Below, piece by piece: positions 16,931 to 24,553 of a stretch of DNA of 64,000 nucleotides. Origin of the DNA: Onishia taeanensis (GTDB lineage: Bacteria; Pseudomonadota; Gammaproteobacteria; Pseudomonadales; Halomonadaceae); assembly GCF_013349955.1 (NCBI RefSeq), contig NZ_JABVXC010000003.1, positions 124,001-188,000 of the forward strand, read 5' to 3'. How positions within the stretch are numbered: the stretch's first letter is position 1; the number at the start of each line of letters is the position of its first letter. The translations under genes and the position numbers were made by a program. The notes beneath the pieces are model-generated. The model saw only the letters and a list, made by a program, of their open reading frames with translations, was not told where the DNA came from and did no database searches.

Positions 16931-17800
16931 TCAGTATGGTTCGATATCCCGACGCGCCGGCTTCGCAAGCGGGCCCAAGGTGTCGAGGAAGGGAGTGGAA
17001 CGGGTCTCGCTCCGGTATAGCGAAAAGTCCACCTGACGGTCGCGGAAGCTCTTGAGCGGCTGACCAAGCCCGCGCAGCCCCGCCTCACGCTCGCGACGCA
17101 CTCTCGTCATATCGATCTCGATCGGCATGACTTCTTCGCCGATGCCTGCCTGATGGATGACATCCCCAGACGGTCCGACCACGATCGAGCGGCCGTTACC
17201 CAGCGCGCCAGCACCGTTGATATCGAAGAAATAGCACTGATTGACCGCGGCATTGGTGCGCGCGATGGACAGTTCGATATCACGATCGATGGTGTCGGTC
17301 ATGGTCGGATGCAGGATCACCTCCGCGCCCATGGCTGCCAAGGTGCGCGTGGTTTCCGGGAACCACATGTCATAGCAGATCGAGACGCCGAAACGACCGA
17401 TGTTGGGCACGTCGAAGACCACGAACTCGGTGCCGCTTTCAACGCCGGCCTCGTAGGGACGGAAGGGGAACATCTTGCGGAAACGATTGACCACCTGCCC
17501 CTGCGGATTGATGACGCTCAGGGTGTTGTAGACGAGCTCGCCGACCTGCTCGAACATTGAGCCCGGAATCAACCACAGGCGATGTTTTTCGGCCAGTTCA
17601 CAGAACATGGCCTCGGTGCCGCTGGGCATGGACTGCGCGTTCAGTGGAGAAGCACCGTGCGCCATCAGCTCGCTGAAGACCACCATCTGAACGTGGGGAA
17701 AGCGCGCTACCAGCATTTCAATGCGGGCGCGCATAGCATCGGTGTTGTCACCGTGGTGAGGTGCCTGGAGCTGCACCCCTGCAATCGTGAAATAAGACAT
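16931..17800 (-). CDS. Carbon-nitrogen hydrolase (nitrilase superfamily amidase)
   Basis: A 289-residue nitrilase-superfamily amidase. The Glu-Lys-Cys catalytic triad is visible: Glu in MVVFSELMAHG near residue 44, Lys in NRFRKMFPFRPYE near 110, and Cys in GVSICYDMWFPE near 145. Relatives include N-carbamoylputrescine amidase, omega-amidase and aliphatic amidases. First gene of the four-gene block, after a terminator-like hairpin following doeX. A frame extending to 17881 lacks a ribosome binding site; the ATG at 17800 follows AGAGG. In context it could release ammonia or carbamate from an amide made by the ATP-grasp partner; this is inference. Confidence 0.8.
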   Translation of the reverse strand: MSYFTIAGVQLQAPHHGDNTDAMRARIEMLVARFPHVQMVVFSELMAHGASPLNAQSMPSGTEAMFCELAEKHRLWLIPGSMFEQVGELVYNTLSVINPQGQVVNRFRKMFPFRPYEAGVESGTEFVVFDVPNIGRFGVSICYDMWFPETTRTLAAMGAEVILHPTMTDTIDRDIELSIARTNAAVNQCYFFDINGAGALGNGRSIVVGPSGDVIHQAGIGEEVMPIEIDMTRVRREREAGLRGLGQPLKSFRDRQVDFSLYRSETRSTPFLDTLGPLAKPARRDIEPY

Positions 17801-17825
17801 GCGAACCTCTGCGCTGCGATAGCCT

Positions 17826-17855
17826 AAAAACGATTGGCCGCCTTGTGCGCCAATC
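17826..17855 (-). terminator. Terminator-like hairpin between doeX and the nitrilase gene
   Basis: On the minus strand GATTGGC and GCCAATC (17849-17855 and 17832-17838) form a 7-bp stem with a 10-nt loop, followed by G and five T residues (17826-17830). This is a good Rho-independent signal. It implies that the doeABX transcript ends here and the four-gene block is transcribed separately or by readthrough. Confidence 0.65.
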
Positions 17856-17953
17856 ACCCTCGTAGTAGGCGATATCGCCAAACTGCTCGCTACGATTCCA
17901 GCTTATGTCAGTTTTGCGTGAAGTGGAATCCACGTGATTTACACGGGCGCCAT

Positions 17954-18424
17954 TTAATCACACGCCAGCTCAATCGGCGGTGCCGTATGCTTGACGGTCT
18001 TGGTGACGATATAGGTGAAGTAGCGCTGAATACCGATTTCTGACATCAGCCAACCGTCGATCAGCCGCTGATAGGCATCGATGGTTTCTGCTTCAACCTT
18101 GATCAGGTAGTCGACCCCGCCGCCTACGGCCACGCATTCGGTGACCTCGGGGGTGGCCATTACCTCCGCCTCGAAGCGCTGAAAATCGCCCGCATGATGT
18201 GACTTGAGCTCGATTTGCACCCAGACCGGTGTCCGGCGCACCACCATGCGGGAGTTGAGGCGTGCACCGTAACCTTCGATGATGCCGGCCTTCTCCAGCC
18301 GCCGCACCCGCTCCCAACAGGGGCTGACCGATAGATTGATCGCCTCCGCCAGTCGAGATTTGGTGATACGGCCGTCCTCGGCCAGAATTTCGAGGATCTT
18401 CAGATCATAACGATCGAGCTTCAT
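17954..18424 (-). CDS. doeX: DoeX, Lrp/AsnC family regulator of ectoine degradation
   Basis: A 156-residue Lrp/AsnC regulator: N-terminal helix-turn-helix (LDRYDLKILEILAEDGR, then SRLAEAINLSVSPCWERVRRLE near residues 22-45) and a C-terminal RAM ligand-binding/oligomerisation domain containing the GGGVDYLIKVEAETIDAYQ region. In Halomonas elongata DoeX is the regulator encoded with doeA and doeB. It begins 7 bp after doeB, so it is in the same transcript. A ligand from the pathway, such as acetyl-diaminobutyrate or diaminobutyrate, is the usual proposal; the sequence does not show it. Confidence 0.88.
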   Translation of the reverse strand: MKLDRYDLKILEILAEDGRITKSRLAEAINLSVSPCWERVRRLEKAGIIEGYGARLNSRMVVRRTPVWVQIELKSHHAGDFQRFEAEVMATPEVTECVAVGGGVDYLIKVEAETIDAYQRLIDGWLMSEIGIQRYFTYIVTKTVKHTAPPIELACD

Positions 18425-18431
18425 CGTGGCT

Positions 18432-19463
18432 TCATCCGTCCAGGGCGTCGACGATATCGGCGATGACCGCGATGGTATCGCCCATACCTACCTGGGCCGG
18501 GAAGCGTCGCGCCACCAGCAGGCCGCTGCGCTCGGCGCGGTACTCGATCGGCGCAGTGCCAGTGCGGCTCATGTCATAGACCCGCGCGATCACTTCGCCC
18601 TCACGGACCGGCTCACCCAGCGCCAGCGTCAGTTCCAGCAGCCCCTGATGCTCGCTCTGCACGTAGCAGGAGGCATCCGGCATATCGACGTAGACCTGGG
18701 GCTCGTCCGGCCCCTCGAGTTCGCCATCGATCAGCCCGAAGTGAATCAGGAAGTTGTTGACGCCACGCTCGGCAATCTTCAGTCGCTCCGGCGTTGTGGT
18801 GCCACCGCCGCCCAGCTCGGTGGCCACGAATACCTTGCCCTGGCGCTCCACAGCGGTGTCGAAGAGTTTTTCGGCGTCCAGTTCGAACATCATCATCGCC
18901 GTGGGCGCACCGAAGGCCTTGGCACCCTCGAGGGCACGGCGCTGCAAGTCCCGGTCCTCGAGCTGATGCGAGGCGGCGAAGGGCACGATATCCAGAGTCC
19001 GTCCCCCGGAGTGCAGATCCAGCACCACATCGCACATCGGCACCAGATAGCGAGTGAAGTAGTCGGCGATCTGTTCGGTCACCCCGCCATCAGGATTGCC
19101 CGGAAAACTGCGATTGAGATTGCCGCTGTCCATCGGCGAAGTCCGCCGGCCGGCCTGAGCGGCCGGGGTATTCATCATCGGCACGATGATCACGCGACCC
19201 TGGACCTGCTCGGCATTCAGGCCGTTGGCCAACTTCATCAGCGCGGTCATGCCCTCGTACTCATCGCCATGATTGCCGCCGGTGAGCAGTGCGGTAGGAC
19301 CTTCACCGTGCTTGATCACGGTCACCGGGATCATCACCGCGCCCCAGGCCGACTCGTCGTTGGAGATCGGTAGCTTGAGGAAGCCGTGCTGAACGCCCTC
19401 GGCCTCGAAGTCGACTGTGGCGGAAATGGGGCTTGGCCGCACTCGGCTCGCTGACATGTTCAT
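18432..19463 (-). CDS. doeB: DoeB, N-alpha-acetyl-L-2,4-diaminobutyrate deacetylase
   Basis: Zinc-dependent deacylase of the AstE/aspartoacylase (M14-like) family, 343 residues. Zinc ligands are visible in GGNHGDEYEG near residue 55 and in the VVLDLHSGG motif near 150; a GNLNRSFPG segment near 120 carries the substrate-binding Arg. DoeB removes the acetyl group from the product of DoeA, yielding diaminobutyrate and acetate. The ATG at 19463 has AAGGAG six bases upstream, and the gene starts 10 bp after the doeA stop. This spacing mirrors the known doeAB order. Confidence 0.9.
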   Translation of the reverse strand: MNMSASRVRPSPISATVDFEAEGVQHGFLKLPISNDESAWGAVMIPVTVIKHGEGPTALLTGGNHGDEYEGMTALMKLANGLNAEQVQGRVIIVPMMNTPAAQAGRRTSPMDSGNLNRSFPGNPDGGVTEQIADYFTRYLVPMCDVVLDLHSGGRTLDIVPFAASHQLEDRDLQRRALEGAKAFGAPTAMMMFELDAEKLFDTAVERQGKVFVATELGGGGTTTPERLKIAERGVNNFLIHFGLIDGELEGPDEPQVYVDMPDASCYVQSEHQGLLELTLALGEPVREGEVIARVYDMSRTGTAPIEYRAERSGLLVARRFPAQVGMGDTIAVIADIVDALDG

Positions 19464-19473
19464 GAAGGTCTCC

Positions 19474-20673
19474 TTATTTGACGAACAGCTGGCGTGGGAA
19501 GTCGGCCAGCGTTTCACAGCCCGTCTCGGTGATCAGAATGCTTTCGGTGATTTCCAGGCCCCAGTCCTCATCCCACATGCCTGGCATGAAATGAAACGTC
19601 ATGCCGGGTTCGAGAATAGTCTCATCGGACGGGCGCAGACTCATGGTCCGCTCGCCCCAGTCCGGTGGATAGCTGATGCCGATGGGATAGCCGCAGCGAG
19701 CGCCGCCACGGTCGAAACCGTACTTATCCATGGCGGACCCCAGGGCCATGGCGATGTCCGCACAGCGGTTGCCGGGCTTGGCAACGGCCAGTCCATTTTC
19801 GATACCCTCGAGCAGCGCCGACTCGGCGCGAATGAAGTCACGCGGTGGCGAACCCAGATAGATAGTGCGTGACATCGGCGCGTGATAGCGCTTGAAGACA
19901 CCGGCGATTTCGAAGAAGGTGCCCTCCCCCTCGCGAAAGGGGGTGTCGTCCCAGGTCAGATGTGGTGCTGCGGCATCGCTGCCCGTCGGCAACATCGGCA
20001 CGATGGCCGGATAATCGCCGCCAAAGATCTTGCCCTGTTCATCGCGCCAGCCTTCGATGCCTACCCGGTAGATCTCGGAGACCAGCTTGCTCTTGGGCAA
20101 CCCCGGTTCGATCATCTCGAGGATCCGTGAGTGCATGCCTTCGACGATCCGCGCCGCCACGCGCATGTACTCGACTTCTTGTGGCGACTTGATGGCTCGA
20201 CACCAGTTGACCAGCGCATTGGCATCGATGAAGCGGGCGTGAGGCAGCTCCCGCAGCAGACTCTGGTAGGCCTTGGCCGAGAAGTAGTAGTTATCCATCT
20301 CCATGCCCACCACGCCCTGATGCCAGCCGTAATACGGCAGGATGGTCTGGGCCAGGTAGTCCATGGGATGCATATCAGGGTTCTGCACGTAGTAATCCGG
20401 ATAGTAGGTAATATTTTCCGGATCGATCCAGCAGGTCCGCAGGGCGCCGTTGGCGTCCATTCGCCGGCCATACCAGACCGGCTCGCCTTCGAGCCCTACC
20501 AGCACGCACTGGTGCACATAAAACGACCAGCCATCGTAGCCGGTTAGCCAAGCCATATTGGAGGGATCACTGACGATTATTACGTCAATACCACGGCTGG
20601 CCATCTCGGCACGCACCTTCCACAGCCGGCTTGCGTACTCCTCACGGGTGAAGGGCAGGGATACCTGAATCAT
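19474..20673 (-). CDS. doeA: DoeA, ectoine hydrolase
   Basis: Entry enzyme of ectoine breakdown: hydrolytic opening of the ectoine ring to N-alpha-acetyl-diaminobutyrate. It is a creatinase/aminopeptidase P-like (M24 fold) protein of 399 residues, matching the length I recall for H. elongata DoeA. Recognisable stretches include SNMAWLTGYDGWSFYVHQ near residue 38, NPDMHPMDYLAQTILP near 105, FFEIAGVFKRYHAPMSRT near 260 and GMTFHFMPGMWDEDWGLE near 360. The usual five metal ligands of M24 peptidases are not conserved, as expected for this subfamily. The ATG has only a weak ribosome binding site. An attenuator-like hairpin lies 27-53 bp upstream. Confidence 0.92.
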   Translation of the reverse strand: MIQVSLPFTREEYASRLWKVRAEMASRGIDVIIVSDPSNMAWLTGYDGWSFYVHQCVLVGLEGEPVWYGRRMDANGALRTCWIDPENITYYPDYYVQNPDMHPMDYLAQTILPYYGWHQGVVGMEMDNYYFSAKAYQSLLRELPHARFIDANALVNWCRAIKSPQEVEYMRVAARIVEGMHSRILEMIEPGLPKSKLVSEIYRVGIEGWRDEQGKIFGGDYPAIVPMLPTGSDAAAPHLTWDDTPFREGEGTFFEIAGVFKRYHAPMSRTIYLGSPPRDFIRAESALLEGIENGLAVAKPGNRCADIAMALGSAMDKYGFDRGGARCGYPIGISYPPDWGERTMSLRPSDETILEPGMTFHFMPGMWDEDWGLEITESILITETGCETLADFPRQLFVK

Positions 20674-20699
20674 GGGCCATTCGCCATCAAAGAATCACC

Positions 20700-20726
20700 A
20701 AAACCGGCCTTGCTGACCAAGGCCGG
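20700..20726 (-). promoter_or_regulatory. Terminator-like hairpin in the doeA leader
   Basis: CCGGCCTTG (20704-20712) and CAAGGCCGG (20718-20726) form a perfect 9-bp stem with a 5-nt loop. On the minus strand it is followed directly by TTTT (20700-20703), just ahead of the doeA start at 20673. The next gene upstream is divergent, so this is a leader element (attenuator or 5' stabiliser), not the end of another gene. Confidence 0.55.
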
Positions 20727-20786
20727 GACCATAGGGCGTATTATCGCCACCAACATGTTGTTGCTACTGACAAACAGCGATTGCTA

Positions 20787-20825
20787 TCAAGTGCTTGACA
20801 CTCGATTATGACAATCATTGGTCAT
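20787..20825 (-). promoter_or_regulatory. doeA promoter-region inverted repeats
   Basis: TCAAG-TG-CTTGA (20787-20798) and ATGAC-8 bp-GTCAT (20808-20825) lie 114-152 bp upstream of doeA in the AT-richer divergent gap. They are reasonable operator candidates for DoeX, but each arm is only 5 bp, so chance is not excluded. Confidence 0.3.
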
Positions 20826-20950
20826 TGACCTAGTGCTGATACTAGCACCGGCGTTGAGCCCTCCGTCAAAGGCTTTGTTATCTTTTCTTGCCGGATCGAG
20901 AAAGCCCGCCCAAGCCCCGCACTAGAGCCACCGCACAGGAGCCGACTGCC

Positions 20951-21922
20951 ATGCAGATTCTGATCCACTCCGCCGATGCCGAACAGTGGCAAACCGCCAT
21001 CGCCAAGGCACTGCCAAAGGCCAAGGTAATCACCAGCGACGCCGCCTTGGAAGAACGCCAAGATGCCGACTACCTGGTCGCTTGGCAGCCACCTGGCTGG
21101 TTGTTCGAGGAGCAGCAAGCACTCAAGGGCATCATCAACCTCGGTGCCGGTGTGGATGCACTGCTCAACAACCCGGCCCTGCCGGCCGGCATACCGATCG
21201 TCAAGCTGCGTGATGCCGGCATGGCCGATCCGATGATCGACTACGTACGCTACGCCGTACTGCACTTCCAACGCGATTTCGACCACTACGCCCGCCAGCA
21301 GGCACGCCGCCAATGGCTGGAACGGCCTCTGGCTTCCAAGGCCGAATGGGGCATCGGCGTACTGGGGCTTGGCGCTATCGGCGCGCGAGTGGCACAAGCG
21401 CTGGCGGCTGATGGCTTCCCGGTTCACGGCTGGAGCCGTCACCCCAAGGCGCTGGACGGCGTCCGCTGCTATCACGGCAAGGAAGGCCTCGCGACCTTGC
21501 TTGGCCAGGTCAAGAGCCTCGTTACCCTGCTGCCGAACACGCCGGCGACCCGCGGCATCATCAATGCCGAGACCCTGGCCGCGCTTCCTCAGGGCGCCAG
21601 CCTGATCAACCCCGGACGCGGCAGCCTGATCGACGAAGCCGCTTTGCTCGACGCTCTTGGACCCGCCAACGCCGAGACCGGGGGCGGAAAAGATGATGGA
21701 AACGGCGACACCGGACGGCTGCGGGGCGCGGTGCTGGACGCCTTTGCCCGCGAGCCACTGCCGGCGGAAAGCCCGCTGTGGCGGCACCCGCACGTGCTGA
21801 TCACTCCACACATGGCCGCCCCCACGCCGCGTGGTGCCGCTCTCGAACAGGTAATAGACACCCTCAGGGCCTGGCAGGCCGGCGAACAGGTGCCAAGCAT
21901 CGACCCCTCCGCAGGTTACTGA
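20951..21922 (+). CDS. ghrA: D-2-hydroxyacid dehydrogenase (GhrA-like glyoxylate/hydroxypyruvate reductase)
   Basis: A 323-residue NAD(P)H-dependent D-2-hydroxyacid dehydrogenase. Features: the N-terminal IINLGAGVDALL motif near residue 63, Rossmann glycines in GVLGLGAIGARVAQAL near 138, the LLPNTPATRGIINAETL region near 198, INPGRGSLIDEAAL and the catalytic His in ITPHMAAPTPRG near 290. This matches the GhrA (YcdW) branch reducing glyoxylate and hydroxypyruvate. A Gly/Asp-rich insertion of about 15 residues (around ETGGGKDDGNGDTG) lies before the C-terminal catalytic segment. The ATG at 20951 has GGAG upstream; the longer frame from 20888 lacks a signal. It is divergent from doeA. Confidence 0.82.
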   Translation: MQILIHSADAEQWQTAIAKALPKAKVITSDAALEERQDADYLVAWQPPGWLFEEQQALKGIINLGAGVDALLNNPALPAGIPIVKLRDAGMADPMIDYVRYAVLHFQRDFDHYARQQARRQWLERPLASKAEWGIGVLGLGAIGARVAQALAADGFPVHGWSRHPKALDGVRCYHGKEGLATLLGQVKSLVTLLPNTPATRGIINAETLAALPQGASLINPGRGSLIDEAALLDALGPANAETGGGKDDGNGDTGRLRGAVLDAFAREPLPAESPLWRHPHVLITPHMAAPTPRGAALEQVIDTLRAWQAGEQVPSIDPSAGY

Positions 21923-22026
21923 GGCCACTGGGCGCCCCGCCCACAACAACAGGCTCACCACCGATGAGTGAAAGGTGAGTATCGGCCTGGAGAGGGCCTA
22001 GAATCGAGCGTCAAGAGGCGTCGGGC

Positions 22027-22626
22027 TTAGCGCAGCACTTGGGCAAAGAGAATATCCTCGAAGTGCTGCATGGGCGTCACCGACTTGAGGGTCTTGGCCC
22101 GTAGCAGCGCGCCCTGCCAGCCGGCCAGGATGAAGCTTGCCAGGGCCTCGCTATCGGTGTCTGGCGCAATGTCACCTGCGCTTCGGGCTTGCTCCAGGCA
22201 GATAGCGAGCCGCCGCTCCCACTCCTTGAGAATGCCGTCCAGCCGCTCGCGAAACAGCGCGTTGCGCGCCGACAGTTCCTGGCCCAGGTTGCCAATCAGA
22301 CAGCCACGACTGTGGTCGCAGTCAGTCATATCGGCACGCCCGGCAGCAAAGAAGCACCGCAGCCGCTCGAGCGGAGCGCGATCATCGTCGAGCAGCTCGT
22401 CCAGGCGTTGCTCGTAGGTGTCGGCAAAGGCCTCGATCACGGCGAGGCCAAAATCTTCCTTGCTCGAGAAATAGTGATAGAAGGATCCCTTGGGCACCGC
22501 TGATGCCTTGAGCACCGCATTGATGCCGGTGGCGTGGTAACCCTGTTCGGCAATCAGCTCAGCACCGGCCTGAATCAGGGTGTCGCGGGTAGTGGCATGC
22601 TTGGAGGTCATCGGACGGGCAATCAT
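22027..22626 (-). CDS. TetR family transcriptional regulator (AcuR/NemR-like)
   Basis: A TetR-type repressor of 199 residues from ATG 22626 (an alternative ATG is at 22611; neither has a clear ribosome binding site). The N-terminal helix-turn-helix is plain: LIAEQGYHATGINAVLKASAV then PKGSFYHYFSSKEDFGLAVI near residues 22-60. The C-terminal half contains SRGCLIGNLGQELSARN, a motif shared by AcuR and NemR-type regulators that respond to reactive or unsaturated small molecules. The cysteine there could be a sensor. The target genes are not obvious; the DJ-1/PfpI gene upstream on the same strand is one possibility. Confidence 0.78.
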   Translation of the reverse strand: MIARPMTSKHATTRDTLIQAGAELIAEQGYHATGINAVLKASAVPKGSFYHYFSSKEDFGLAVIEAFADTYEQRLDELLDDDRAPLERLRCFFAAGRADMTDCDHSRGCLIGNLGQELSARNALFRERLDGILKEWERRLAICLEQARSAGDIAPDTDSEALASFILAGWQGALLRAKTLKSVTPMQHFEDILFAQVLR

Positions 22627-22725
22627 GAGAGGGTGAAACAATGGAAATGTCCGCAAAGGGACAGCACTGATGAACCGACACCATGATACGCAAGCCACCC
22701 TAGAAGGGGGAACCGCAAGAGGTGA

Positions 22726-22756
22726 ACCGCCCCGGCGACAGGCACCAAGGGGCGGT
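22726..22756 (-). terminator. 8-bp GC-rich hairpin after the DJ-1/PfpI gene
   Basis: ACCGCCCC (22726-22733) pairs with GGGGCGGT (22749-22756) around a 15-nt loop, 70 bp after the stop of the minus-strand DJ-1/PfpI gene. No T run follows, so termination is only suggested. Confidence 0.35.
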
Positions 22757-22825
22757 GTTGTCCATAACGAATAGCTCCCACCTAGGGGCGAGAAGCGTCA
22801 AAGCAGACGCCCGGCGGTGACACGC

Positions 22826-23383
22826 TTACAGCAGGGCGTTGAACTGCTTGAGCCATTCCGGGTGCGCGGGCCATGCCGGCGCGGTCACCAGCTTGCCGCA
22901 GGTGATGGCATCGGTTACCTCGATATCGGCGAATTCGCCGCCAGCCAGATGAACCTCGGGGGCGCAGGCCGGATAGGCAGAGACACGCCGCTTGTCGAGG
23001 GATACCGCCGCTGCCAGCAGTTGGGCACCGTGGCAAATCGATGCCACTGGCTTGTCGGTATCGAAGAAGTGGCGCACCACTTCCAGTACTCGCTCGTCGA
23101 GACGCAGGTATTCCGGCGCCCGACCACCCGGCACGACCAGGCCGTCGTAGTCGGCGGGGTCGATCTCGGCGAAGGTGGCGTTGAGCGCGAAATTATGCCC
23201 TGGTTTCTCGGTGTAGGTCTGGTCGCCCTCGAAGTCGTGAATGGCGGTCTTGACGCTATCGCCCTCACGCTTGTCCGGGCAGACGGCGTCGACTTGATGC
23301 CCCATGGCCTGCAGGGCCTGAAAGGGCACCATGATTTCGTAATCCTCGACGAAGTCGCCGGCAATCAACAATAGCTTGGCCAT
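22826..23383 (-). CDS. DJ-1/PfpI family protein (type 1 glutamine amidotransferase-like)
   Basis: A 185-residue DJ-1/PfpI protein. The nucleophilic elbow with the conserved cysteine is in [13 protein letters not shown] near residue 105, preceded by the [15 protein letters not shown] stretch and an N-terminal [21 protein letters not shown] strand-helix in which the acidic residue contacts the cysteine. Members act as deglycases, glyoxalases or chaperones against carbonyl stress, or as intracellular proteases; specificity cannot be read here. The ATG at 23383 has GAGG about nine bases upstream. Two in-frame ATGs further upstream lack proper spacing. Confidence 0.82.
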   Translation of the reverse strand: MAKLLLIAGDFVEDYEIMVPFQALQAMGHQVDAVCPDKREGDSVKTAIHDFEGDQTYTEKPGHNFALNATFAEIDPADYDGLVVPGGRAPEYLRLDERVLEVVRHFFDTDKPVASICHGAQLLAAAVSLDKRRVSAYPACAPEVHLAGGEFADIEVTDAITCGKLVTAPAWPAHPEWLKQFNALL

Positions 23384-23591
23384 AGAACGCATCCTCTTAT
23401 CCATAAGTGACAGAGCTTCACGCAACCGCAGACAGGCGCAGCCGTCGGCAGTGCTGCGCCATCAGGTTAGCGCGCAATTCATTACAACGATAGCCGTGGA
23501 ACCTTTCCGCCGGCCGCCCATCACAGCCTTGAAGGTCTCACCATGACGATTCGACCACCATCCTTTAAGCCCCGATCCGGGAGAGATGCAG

Positions 23592-24308
23592 ATGAATCTC
23601 GCCACTGCTAGGTGCCAGCGAGGCGCGGCGGGAGTATTGACAGCCATCGCCCTGCTGCTCATCGCCCCCTTCAATGCCTTTGCCGCCGATGATGCGGCTT
23701 CGCCGCGCGCCTTCGAGGCCACCTACCGGCTAGCAATCGACGGCTGGCCGGATGCCGACATCGATCACAGCCTGAAGCGTCAGGGCGGGGCCTGGGTCAG
23801 TGAGATGCGCGCCTCCGTTGCCGTGGCCAACGGCTGGGAGCGTGGACGCTTCACCCTGGGTGACCAAGGAGTAACCAGTAGCGAATACGCCGGTGGATAT
23901 TCGCTGCTGGGCATCGGCGAGGATTACCACATGGGCCAGAGCGAGCTTGCAGCCTGGCCCGACCGTCAGGCCGCACTATTCGAGCTTTCTCGACAGGCCG
24001 ACCAGGTCTCCTGCTGGCACCCCCAGGTAGCGCCCTGCACCATGACGTATACCAACTACAAGGGCGAAACGAAGCGCTATCACTATCGCCGCCTGGAGAC
24101 CACCACCCTCGACCTGCCGGTCGGCAACTTCCGGGCTGTGACCATTGCCCTTTGGCGCGGCGAGCATCCCGACCGTGATCTTCGCCTGACCTTCAGCCCA
24201 GAGGTGCCGGGCCTGCTGCTGGCGGCAGAGTATTTCAAGAACGGCGAACGCACGAGCCAGCTGCGCTTGAATCGCCTGCGCTTTAACGACCTGGCCAAGG
24301 CTAACTGA
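23592..24308 (+). CDS. DUF3108 domain protein, exported
   Basis: A periplasmic protein of 238 residues. The first ~35 residues form a signal peptide (hydrophobic GVLTAIALLLIAPFNAFA, cleavage after AFA-A). The rest fits DUF3108, an all-beta protein family: AFEATYRLAIDGWPDADI near the mature N terminus and the ETTTLDLPVGNFRAVTIALWRG stretch (in parts) near residue 175-195. Function is unknown; members are common next to envelope genes. A first ATG at 23586 is only two bases from the GGGAG box, so 23592 (8 bp spacing) was chosen. Confidence 0.75.
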   Translation: MNLATARCQRGAAGVLTAIALLLIAPFNAFAADDAASPRAFEATYRLAIDGWPDADIDHSLKRQGGAWVSEMRASVAVANGWERGRFTLGDQGVTSSEYAGGYSLLGIGEDYHMGQSELAAWPDRQAALFELSRQADQVSCWHPQVAPCTMTYTNYKGETKRYHYRRLETTTLDLPVGNFRAVTIALWRGEHPDRDLRLTFSPEVPGLLLAAEYFKNGERTSQLRLNRLRFNDLAKAN

Positions 24309-24446
24309 GGCGTGACTCACTCATTACTGAGCCGGCTGCGGGCGAAATGAGACCGTCGGCCATACACCGATAGCCACGGGCCGCCCCACTGGTGTCCATC
24401 GTTGCAGACGGAGTCAGCGCATCAAACAGCGCACATAATCATTACA

Positions 24447-24469
24447 TTCGCTGATTCCCCATCAGCGAA
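24447..24469 (+). promoter_or_regulatory. 9-bp hairpin in the lysO upstream region
   Basis: TTCGCTGAT and ATCAGCGAA flank a 5-nt CCCC-containing loop, about 85 bp upstream of the lysO start. It could be a leader structure or the end of the preceding DUF3108 transcript. It has no T run and no match to a known lysine riboswitch core. Confidence 0.4.
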
Positions 24470-24553
24470 AATCATTTCTCCTCATATAAGAGTCTGGTTA
24501 CAGTAGCGCCTCCTGGTTGCCATGTCGGCGACCCACTGGTTAATGGAGAACCG

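Noticed and set aside
20822..21961. 379-residue frame antisense to the GhrA-like gene
   Set aside because: Shadow of a gene with intact dehydrogenase motifs.
24309..24553. Lysine riboswitch ahead of lysO
   Set aside because: Only one simple 9-bp hairpin is present; the multi-helix core was not found.
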